Shown piece after piece: positions 11,343 through 17,898 of a stretch of 17,898 bases of DNA. Positions within the stretch are counted from its first letter, which is position 1; each line of letters opens with the position of its first letter. Source of the stretch: UBA10110 sp964354145 (GTDB lineage Bacteria; Patescibacteriota; Kazan-3B-28; UBA10110). The notes under the pieces are model-generated. The model was not told the DNA's origin. It saw nothing but the letters and a program-made list of their open reading frames with translations, and searched no databases. The DNA is taken from positions 1-17,898 of the forward strand of contig CAYGXX010000012.1 of NCBI GenBank assembly GCA_964354145.1, written 5' to 3'. The translations under genes were made by a program, and so were the position numbers.

Positions 11343-12806
11343 ATGCTCAAAAAAATTTACATTTTTCTCTGGCAAAATCAAACCCTAAGCCAAACGATTC
11401 TCAAAAATACTTTCTGGCTGGGCGTTAGCCAAATAGTGGGCCGATTAATCCGAGCTGTTATCGTTATCTATGCCGCCCGAGTATTAGGGGCCGACGGATA
11501 TGGTGTTTTTTCCTATGCCATCGCGGTAATCGGATTCATGTCAATCCTTGCCGACATCGGCATTGACAGTATTTTGACTAGGGAGGCAGTCCAAAAGCCT
11601 AATCTGCGCCGCCAATATTTAGCAAATTCCTTGATAATCAAACTGGTATTGCTATTGGCACTTTTTGGCATAATCAGTTGGATTATTCCAGTGGTGGGTG
11701 GAATGTCCAAAGTTGTGCCTGTGCTTAGGATCATTGCTTGGGCATTTCTATTGGATGGCCTCAGAAACTCCGGTTTTGCTTTCATCCGCTCCCTTGAGCG
11801 TATGGAGATCGAAGCCGCGATTACCTTTGTGACTAATACTGTAGTAGTCCTGGCTTCACTATTGCTCCTGAGACAAAATCCCACTCCGACTAATTTAGCT
11901 ATTGGTTATGTCATTGGTAGTGGTGTTGGTACCGCTCTAACAGCTATAGCTCTGGGGCTACATCTTCGGGAGTGGCGACAAAGCTTTGCCCCCAGCCTCA
12001 TTAAAACCATTCTGGCATATTCTTGGCCCTTTGCTGTGCTGAGCTTCTCTAACGCCCTACTGGTCTATACCGACACCCTGATGTTGGGATGGATGACATC
12101 AGCTCGCGAAGTAGGTCTGTACACTGCCGCCCAAAGACCAATTCAGTTGGCGATGGCCGTCCCAAGCATCATCGCAATTGGCACTTTCCCAGCCATATCA
12201 CGTTTCACAATAGGTTATCCCAAACAACTTAAACTACTCCTGGAACATACTTTGACTATAGTTATGCTGATGGCTCTTCCTATGGCTACAGGGATAATCA
12301 TCTTAAATCGCCAAATCATTGATGTGCTGTATGGAGCCGACTACCTTATGGCCAGCAACGTGCTGATTTTGTTTGCTCTATCTCTCCTGATTACTTTCCC
12401 GGCCGCTATTATTGGTTATGCCATTCTGGCATATGATTTGCAGAAACGCCTCATTATCCCCACTACTACAGGAGCCTTGCTTAATGTGCTTCTGAATGTA
12501 TTCCTTATTACTAAAATAGGGATAGTAGGTGCGGCTATTGCCACGTTGATTTCACAACTTGTTATCCAGAGCTGGGCATATTATTACTTACAAAAACAGA
12601 TCAAAACTCGAATTGTTCCTCAATTAGGCAAGATCCTGTTGGCCACTATCGCTATGGGGTCAGCATTGTGGTGGATGAACACCAACCAGTGGAACCTTTA
12701 CTGGATGATAACCAGTTCGACGCTGATTTACCTGATCCTGTTAATCATCTTGAGAGAGCCGGTGACCCAAAAAATCTGGTCAGTGATTGCCCGAGCCAAG
12801 ACCTAA
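11343..12806 (+). CDS. Polysaccharide flippase, Wzx-like (MOP superfamily)
   Basis: 487 residues, with some twelve to fourteen transmembrane spans over the whole length. The N-terminus LKNTFWLGVSQIVGRLIRAVIVIYAARVLGADGYGVFSYAIA is the classic Polysacc_synt start, with R-x-LG-x-x-x-YG-x-F. The midpoint WPFAVLSFSNALLVYTDTLMLGWM and EVGLYTAAQRPIQLA is the second-half repeat of the fold. The protein should flip lipid-linked oligosaccharide across the cytoplasmic membrane. It follows the Wzy-like gene on the same strand, but codon use looks less AT-biased than in the four genes before it. A hairpin downstream (12857-12883) separates it from the convergent fusion gene. Confidence 0.93.
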   Translation: MLKKIYIFLWQNQTLSQTILKNTFWLGVSQIVGRLIRAVIVIYAARVLGADGYGVFSYAIAVIGFMSILADIGIDSILTREAVQKPNLRRQYLANSLIIKLVLLLALFGIISWIIPVVGGMSKVVPVLRIIAWAFLLDGLRNSGFAFIRSLERMEIEAAITFVTNTVVVLASLLLLRQNPTPTNLAIGYVIGSGVGTALTAIALGLHLREWRQSFAPSLIKTILAYSWPFAVLSFSNALLVYTDTLMLGWMTSAREVGLYTAAQRPIQLAMAVPSIIAIGTFPAISRFTIGYPKQLKLLLEHTLTIVMLMALPMATGIIILNRQIIDVLYGADYLMASNVLILFALSLLITFPAAIIGYAILAYDLQKRLIIPTTTGALLNVLLNVFLITKIGIVGAAIATLISQLVIQSWAYYYLQKQIKTRIVPQLGKILLATIAMGSALWWMNTNQWNLYWMITSSTLIYLILLIILREPVTQKIWSVIARAKT

Positions 12807-12856
12807 AGATATTAATATAAGCATCAATTGGGCTACTAATGGTTATTGAATTGTGG

Positions 12857-12883
12857 CGCCAAGAATTTCTATATTCTTCGGCG
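12857..12883. terminator. Hairpin between convergent genes
   Basis: CGCC plus AAGAAT (12857-12866) pair with ATTCTT plus GGCG (12873-12883) with one bulged C and a 6-nt loop. It sits 50 bp after the flippase stop and 11 bp from the stop of the convergent gene. There is no clear T-tract on either strand, so a terminator role is likely only from position. Confidence 0.45.
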
Positions 12884-12894
12884 ACTTATTAGAG

Positions 12895-15327
12895 TTACTC
12901 TACGGTTAATCGATCCAATATAGCAGCTAATCTCTGCGTCACATTAATAGCACTGTATTTGCTTAATTCTACTGGATCAGGTTGAACAACTAGTTGATTT
13001 TGGCGAAACAACTGATAAAAATTCTTGATTGCCGTAGCAATGCCGAGAATATCATCTGGAGCCACCGCCACCCCTGTTTTAGTAGCGATAATCAATTTAG
13101 CTGATTCCCCCGGGGGAGTAATCGCTAATATGGGCCGGTTCACCATTAAATAGTCCATTAGTTTAGCTGGCAAAAAAATACTCTCGCCCAAACTGGGGGC
13201 ATCTATTAAAATTAGCGCATCGCTGCCATAAAGCTCCGTCAACACTTGTGCCCGAGGAATTTGGCCGTGATCAATCACTGTATCCTGAATATCATAATCA
13301 GTTAACAATGACGCAAACCTACCTAATTTCCCCCACAAATTAACTTGGATATTACTGGCAAGAATAGGATCAGTTTCTCTCAATAATTTCAAGGCTTTGA
13401 ACAAAGGCTCGGGTGACCTCGGTCCATAAAAACTGCCCGCAGAAGCAAAATTGAGCTTACCGTTCACCCTCGCAGTCTGATTATTAATGGGATTGGTTGG
13501 TATTTCTTGTGGATCAAAGGCATGCGGCAAAACAACGATTTTATTATCCCAGCGGGGCGCATCAACCATAAATTGCTTAGTGGAAGCACTAACCAAAATC
13601 ACTACCGTAGCCCGGGACAAAATCATCCTTTCCAGAAAATTATGCCACTTTTGTATCCCAGGCAAGTACCGCCGGGATGAACGATAGGGATTTTTGGCCC
13701 ACGGATCGCCAAAAATAGCTATCCAAGGAGTCCCTGGCATAACCCATCGCACTAACCACAAAGCCACCATATGGCTGGTTATGGGGTTAGAGCGTGAAAT
13801 AATGGCGCTGATGGGATAATGGCGCTTAAAATGTTTGGCGGCTTGGACGGCGAACCAACTCCAGCCAATCATAGAATCAGGTACCAGCCCCAGCCGATTC
13901 ATCGCCCGAATAAAAATATTTTCCCAGACTTTAGTCCGATATACTGGCAAAGCTACGGGGACATGCCGCAATGCTTCAATATCTTGGTTAAACTCTCGCG
14001 ATGACTTTGCTGAAACAACTAATGGCTGCCAGCCAAACTGCGGTAAATACTTGGCTAAATTTCGTCCCATTATGCCCACAAACATCTGCAATGGCGGGAA
14101 AAAATATGAGATCAGCAAAACATTTTTGGTTGGGGTGTTAGACAGCGTTATCGGCAACAAAGGCCGATAAATTAATAATCCGAGATCAATAAAAAACTTT
14201 ACTCCCCAATTCGGAAATACCATCGGCATATAATCACCCCAAAGAGGTATGCTCCCAGGTAAACTGCCAAATATTTCTGGGTGAGATATGGATGTGATCT
14301 GGCGCTCTTCCAAATAATTCCATACTTTCTGGGCGGCCACTCGGTAATGTTGGCTGTCGTCTGGATATAATTCTGCCAGCCGTTGCCAGACCACGCCCAT
14401 TTGGGCCAATCCGGTCAAGCAACGGGAATGACTCGCGGATCGCCAATTCGCATCATAAAAACTAAATAAAATCTGCTGTTCGTTCAAATCAGCTAAATAA
14501 TCAGCCGTGCGCTTAGCCGCCTCAATATACTTGGGTTGGCCTAAAGCGTCCCCCGCTTCAATCAGACCTTGCAGAGTATAGCCAATGGTATGCAGAACCG
14601 ATTTTGGCTCGTCTTTAAATCCAAAATGATTAAACCAACCATTGGATTGCTGTTGTGCCAACACCCAATCCAAATGCTTTATAGCTGCTGCCCTATAACT
14701 AGCCTGACCAGTTAGCTTCCCTAACTCTACCAATGACCAGTCAGCATAAGAATAATAAGCATGTTTTACTCCGTTATAGGCATATTTGATCCATGATCCA
14801 TCCGCTTCCTGGTTTATTACTAGCCAATCCCCGGCTCTTTGCGCCGCCCGTAAATAACGCATATCGCTATTCAATCGGTACAGCGCCATTAATCCCCTCA
14901 TCACTTGGCCAGTGTTAAAAATTAGTGGTGCATCACTGTCATAACCAGCAAAAAATCCGTCGGCATGCTGGACAGATAATAACCATTCGCCGGAAGCGGA
15001 GCAAATTTCCTTAATTTCAGCTTGCCGGTAATTAAAAAGCTCACTGAATCGCAAAATAGTCGGAATAATATAGCCAGTGGTTTCTACGAAAGGTTTATCC
15101 CAATTAGACAACAAAGAATAATAGGTAGAAAATCCTTGACCATGCGTGGCATGGAAAGAACTAATAAGCCAATCGACCGCCGCCTGCAGCCTCTCGGCGA
15201 CAGACCAGCCCGGTTCTGTCGCCTGACCGATTAATAACTGCCAACCTTGCCGCATGCCAAACTTAACTACTAAGTTACGGATTATCCGGCCCATCTTGCC
15301 TACAAAACCTAGATTGACTTTAGACAT
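12895..15327 (-). CDS. Fusion protein: VpsJ-like alpha-toroid domain plus GT4 glycosyltransferase
   Basis: 810 residues in two parts. Residues about 45-385 form a helical-hairpin (alpha/alpha toroid) domain with repeated aromatic segments such as GEWLLSVQHADGFFAGYD, FNTGQVMRGLMALYRL, DGSWIKYAYNGVKHAYYSY and VLHTIGYTLQGLIEAG. It ends SIPLWGDYMPMVFPNWGVKFF, the pattern of VpsJ-like polysaccharide-biosynthesis proteins. Residues about 401-805 form a GT-B enzyme: KNVLLISYFFPPL, then SRSNPITSHMVALWL, IAIFGDPWAKNP, LNFASAGSFYGPRSPEPL and PSLGESIFLPAKLMDYLMVNRPI. There is no signal peptide and no transmembrane span between the parts, so both appear cytoplasmic. The fusion suggests that the toroid domain acts on the same glycan as the transferase. 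A GT4 gene lies 78 bp upstream on the same strand. Confidence 0.85.
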   Translation of the reverse strand: MSKVNLGFVGKMGRIIRNLVVKFGMRQGWQLLIGQATEPGWSVAERLQAAVDWLISSFHATHGQGFSTYYSLLSNWDKPFVETTGYIIPTILRFSELFNYRQAEIKEICSASGEWLLSVQHADGFFAGYDSDAPLIFNTGQVMRGLMALYRLNSDMRYLRAAQRAGDWLVINQEADGSWIKYAYNGVKHAYYSYADWSLVELGKLTGQASYRAAAIKHLDWVLAQQQSNGWFNHFGFKDEPKSVLHTIGYTLQGLIEAGDALGQPKYIEAAKRTADYLADLNEQQILFSFYDANWRSASHSRCLTGLAQMGVVWQRLAELYPDDSQHYRVAAQKVWNYLEERQITSISHPEIFGSLPGSIPLWGDYMPMVFPNWGVKFFIDLGLLIYRPLLPITLSNTPTKNVLLISYFFPPLQMFVGIMGRNLAKYLPQFGWQPLVVSAKSSREFNQDIEALRHVPVALPVYRTKVWENIFIRAMNRLGLVPDSMIGWSWFAVQAAKHFKRHYPISAIISRSNPITSHMVALWLVRWVMPGTPWIAIFGDPWAKNPYRSSRRYLPGIQKWHNFLERMILSRATVVILVSASTKQFMVDAPRWDNKIVVLPHAFDPQEIPTNPINNQTARVNGKLNFASAGSFYGPRSPEPLFKALKLLRETDPILASNIQVNLWGKLGRFASLLTDYDIQDTVIDHGQIPRAQVLTELYGSDALILIDAPSLGESIFLPAKLMDYLMVNRPILAITPPGESAKLIIATKTGVAVAPDDILGIATAIKNFYQLFRQNQLVVQPDPVELSKYSAINVTQRLAAILDRLTVE

Positions 15328-15405
15328 ATCGAATGCGCAGATTACTCAGAAAAAAATATTGTAAATACCTGGCTCGGGGTTGACTTCCTGATTAATAATT
15401 TTTAT

Positions 15406-16545
15406 CTACCTTAAAAACAACTGTTCGTAGCGCTGGGTGACATAGTTAATATCATACTGCGACAAGTGTTGCTGTCGCCACTCCTGAAGGCGCTGTTTAA
15501 GTTGGCTGAAACTGGTTGGATCAGTGAGTAGGTGCTGTAAAATATTAGCTAGAGCGGTGGCATCCCCGACAGGGAATAAGCACCCATTAACACCATCGGT
15601 AACTAATTCGCGTGTAGCAGACAAGTCCGACACCACCACTAGTTTATTGGCGGCTAATCCTTCGAGAACAACTAAACTAAACCCTTCGCTCAAGGAAGGA
15701 TTGATTAAAATATCAATCTTCTTGAGCCACGTGGGTACATCTTTAATTTCCCCATCCAGGGTCAGGTTATGGAGCTGGGCCTTTGCGGTATAATTCATTA
15801 ACTCGGGTCTTAAGCTTCCTTCTCCTCCCAAGCAGCTCTGGGGCGTTAGCCCAAATTTAGTTTGGAGAATCTGCAAGGCCTGGGCAAATATCAGCGGGCC
15901 TTTAATGGGCTCTAACCGACCAATCATACCTAAAACTAGGTGGGAAGGATCAGGAAATTTATGGCTGGGGGTAAACTGCTCTGTCGCAATGCCATTGTAG
16001 ATGATATCTATCCGGTTAGCGGCTACGTCAAAATAATTGACGATAAAATCCTTAACTGTCTGCGACACTGCCACAATTCTGGTGGCTAAACCTACCCCGA
16101 TTTTCCGTTTAAGCCAGGCTTTACTGCGGCCCACTGGGTAAGTGTCATGGTGGATCAACACCCGCTGCGGGATGCCTGCCAACCAACTGGCTAACATGCC
16201 TAAAATATCTGCCTGGTAGAGAGAAGTGACTACTGCGGCGGGATGGAAACACCATAACCACAAAACCAAGCGGACCAAGACAACCGGGAAGATCGCTAAC
16301 CAAAGCACTTTATATGACCATCGTTTAGCGTAGAAAGGCAGCTTTCCGGCGGCAAAATAAATCGGGATATTAAGTTTTTGGAAGCAGGCTTCCAGCGGCC
16401 CAGAACCGAAAACTGTTATAATAGAAACGGCGAATTTATCCTTATCCAAGCAGGAAATCAGATCGTAAATCAGATGCTCGACGCCACCGACCAGAAAGTT
16501 ATTCATCACAAATATCACCTGCTTTTTTTCTGTAACTACCACCAT
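15406..16545 (-). CDS. Glycosyltransferase family 4
   Basis: 379 residues from the ATG at 16545. The N-terminal domain starts KKQVIFVMNNFLVGGVEHLIYDL with the GGxE loop of GT4 acceptor domains, and a strongly hydrophobic segment (about 79-100, LAIFPVVLVRLVLWLWCF) suggests membrane contact. Then come RVLIHHDTY, IVAVSQTVKDF, IYNGI and LGMIGRLEPIKGP. The donor site is SEGFSLVVLEGLAANKLVVV with E-x7-E, then SATRELVTDGVNGCLF. It should add a sugar to a lipid-linked intermediate. An in-frame TTG at 16560 could extend it by five residues. The ATG shares the tetramer CATG (16543-16546) with the ATG of the divergent gene. No ribosome binding site is seen. Confidence 0.92.
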   Translation of the reverse strand: MVVVTEKKQVIFVMNNFLVGGVEHLIYDLISCLDKDKFAVSIITVFGSGPLEACFQKLNIPIYFAAGKLPFYAKRWSYKVLWLAIFPVVLVRLVLWLWCFHPAAVVTSLYQADILGMLASWLAGIPQRVLIHHDTYPVGRSKAWLKRKIGVGLATRIVAVSQTVKDFIVNYFDVAANRIDIIYNGIATEQFTPSHKFPDPSHLVLGMIGRLEPIKGPLIFAQALQILQTKFGLTPQSCLGGEGSLRPELMNYTAKAQLHNLTLDGEIKDVPTWLKKIDILINPSLSEGFSLVVLEGLAANKLVVVSDLSATRELVTDGVNGCLFPVGDATALANILQHLLTDPTSFSQLKQRLQEWRQQHLSQYDINYVTQRYEQLFLR

Positions 16546-17898
16546 GCCAACTGAGTTCAAAAAAATCCTTTTCGTTTCTTCTTATGCACCACCTAGTTTA
16601 GCCGGAGCGCCTCAATTTATGTACAAGCTAATCAGTACCTTACCTCCCGAATCGTACACTATCCTGACTAGCTTTTACAACATTGACAATATCTCGGCCA
16701 AAATCGGCACCTGGCTCCCGGGAGACTATATTTTCTATGATAATCCTGGTGCCAACAAGACCACCCGGCAACAGCAAGAAGCCAAACCAGAAGAAGCTAT
16801 CACCAATCCGGTAGTGCGGCTGAAAAAATTTCTCCGACGGAGCTTTCTATTTTCCGCTTGGGTGAAAGCACCTCTTTCAGCCGCAGTCAAAATGGATTTA
16901 GTAGCTAGACTGAAAAGATTATTAAAGAGAAGCGAGTTAGTCAAAACTCTTCTGGGGGCGCCCTTAATCTTGGGCCAAATCCCTTTAATCATCAAAGAAG
17001 GGCGTAGGATCGTGAAAGAAAAAAGGATTGAATTACTGGTGGGGTTCTCGGATTACGGTCCTGCGATGGTTGCAACCTATTATATCCATCGCCTAACTAA
17101 AATTCCGTTTTATCTCTACTTATTTGATCTATACAAAGGTAATCTCTACCCACTAACGGGAGAATTATTAGCTAACTGGTTTGAGCCTCGATTAATTAAA
17201 TCCGCTAGTAAAATTATCGTGACTAATGCCGGAACCAAAGAAGTGTATTGTGAGCGTTACGGTAATTATTTGGCCGACAAAATTGTGGTCCTGTATAATT
17301 CGGCCGACCCCAAACCCTTTTTAGAACTCCAGACTCCCTATCAACCCACATCGCCCTATACCATTCTCTTTCCGGGCAATATTTACTGGCCGCAAATCCG
17401 TAGCATGCAAAACCTGGTTAAAGCGCTGGAACAGATTCAGGATTTAGAAATCCGATTTAAGATTTATACTCCGCACCCTATGGAATACTTAAAATCAGTG
17501 GGGTTAGATAGCTCTAAGATCGATTTAAGCGTGGCGCCCAATAGTGAAATGCCCAAAATCCAAAGCCAAGCCGACATTTTATTTCTGCCATTGTCTTGGC
17601 ATACCAAAAGTCCCGAAATTATTAATACTGCTACTCCGGGAAAATTAACGGAGTATCTGATTGGCGGACGCCCAATTTTGATTCATGCACCTCGGGAGAG
17701 TCATCTAGTGAAATATGCCAAAGCAAATCAGTTTGCTTTTGTGGTTGATGAAGAAAACATAGCTCTTCTCCAAGCAGCTATCCGAAGACTTCTGACCGAC
17801 ACCAGTTTAGCCCAAAAACTAATTGATAGTGCCAAGCGAACATTTTTTGCTCATCATGATTTACAAAAGAACGTGGCAGTTTTTAAACAATTGTTTGT
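16544..17898 (+). CDS. GT4-like glycosyltransferase (partial, C-terminal end beyond the window)
   Basis: An open frame of 451 codons without a stop to the right edge. MPTEFKKILFVSSYAPPSLAGAPQFMYKLI is a GT-B N-terminal start with a variant of the glycine loop. A long basic insertion follows (about residues 70-140, KPEEAITNPVVRLKKFLRR and others). Then come LLVGFSDYGPAMVATYYIHR, FYLYLFDLYKGN, ASKIIVTNAGTKEVYCERYG and KIVVLYNSADPKPF. The C-terminal domain includes ILFPGNIYWPQIRSMQNL, QADILFLPLSWH and ATPGKLTEYLIGGRPILI, the Glyco_trans_4_4/1 pattern with T-P-x-K-x-x-E-Y. It is divergent from the GT4 at 15406-16545 with starts sharing CATG. The protein is probably nearly complete at the window end. 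Confidence 0.88.
   Translation, partial: MPTEFKKILFVSSYAPPSLAGAPQFMYKLISTLPPESYTILTSFYNIDNISAKIGTWLPGDYIFYDNPGANKTTRQQQEAKPEEAITNPVVRLKKFLRRSFLFSAWVKAPLSAAVKMDLVARLKRLLKRSELVKTLLGAPLILGQIPLIIKEGRRIVKEKRIELLVGFSDYGPAMVATYYIHRLTKIPFYLYLFDLYKGNLYPLTGELLANWFEPRLIKSASKIIVTNAGTKEVYCERYGNYLADKIVVLYNSADPKPFLELQTPYQPTSPYTILFPGNIYWPQIRSMQNLVKALEQIQDLEIRFKIYTPHPMEYLKSVGLDSSKIDLSVAPNSEMPKIQSQADILFLPLSWHTKSPEIINTATPGKLTEYLIGGRPILIHAPRESHLVKYAKANQFAFVVDEENIALLQAAIRRLLTDTSLAQKLIDSAKRTFFAHHDLQKNVAVFKQLF

Overview
The window looks like a chromosomal piece of a small-genome bacterium, most likely a candidate-phyla-radiation (Patescibacteria/Parcubacteria-like) organism. That is an inference. It rests on compact genes with weak or absent ribosome binding sites, a short L28 with two CxxC pairs, TTG/GTG starts, and a very high density of short palindromic repeats around scattered single tRNA genes. 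No 16S rRNA or marker gene fixes the lineage.

Layout. 1-1140: a site-2 protease (M50, cut by the window edge) diverges from rpmB (L28), which meets a UlaG-like metallo-beta-lactamase-fold hydrolase tail to tail. 1141-1900: a repeat-rich stretch with tRNA-Gly(CCC), several short palindrome families and a MITE-like hairpin. 1872-3512: an XRE regulator with its own promoter and terminator, a small zinc-ribbon protein, tRNA-Ser(CGA) with a 184-bp element behind it, and a DUF218-like protein. 3616-4772: tadA, tRNA-Pro(CGG), tRNA-Arg(CCT), two broken tRNA-like 5' halves interrupted by one 20-bp palindrome, and further inverted repeats. 4805-5955: a two-gene operon (bacterial PH-domain membrane protein, then an anchored extracytoplasmic protein). 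6032-6453: tRNA-Asp(GTC) followed by two cassettes, each ending in a copy of the tRNA-Asp 3' end. 6534-6797: a small membrane protein. 6977-17898: a cell-surface polysaccharide locus with GT4, SAM methyltransferase, CgeB-like GT, Wzy-like polymerase and Wzx-like flippase, then a VpsJ-like/GT4 fusion and a GT4 on the minus strand, and a GT4-like gene cut by the right edge.

The polysaccharide genes fit a Wzx/Wzy-type scheme: glycosyltransferases build a lipid-linked repeat, the flippase exports it, the polymerase joins repeats, and the methyltransferase modifies the chain. The plus-strand block 6977-11248 looks more AT-rich than its surroundings and may have a separate origin.

The most unusual signal is outside the proteins. 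Behind tRNA-Ser and tRNA-Asp sit non-coding elements that share a homologous core (a perfect 9-bp hairpin, a GCAA-tetraloop hairpin with apparent compensatory changes, a GAACC/GGTTC closing stem). Each carries flanks matched to its own tRNA: an inverted T-arm copy on one side, and on the other a direct copy of the tRNA 3' end stopping exactly at CCA. At tRNA-Asp a second, unrelated cassette with the same 3' end is stacked in tandem. This could be a family of tiny tRNA-targeting mobile or structured-RNA elements, and I found no gene in them that could move them.
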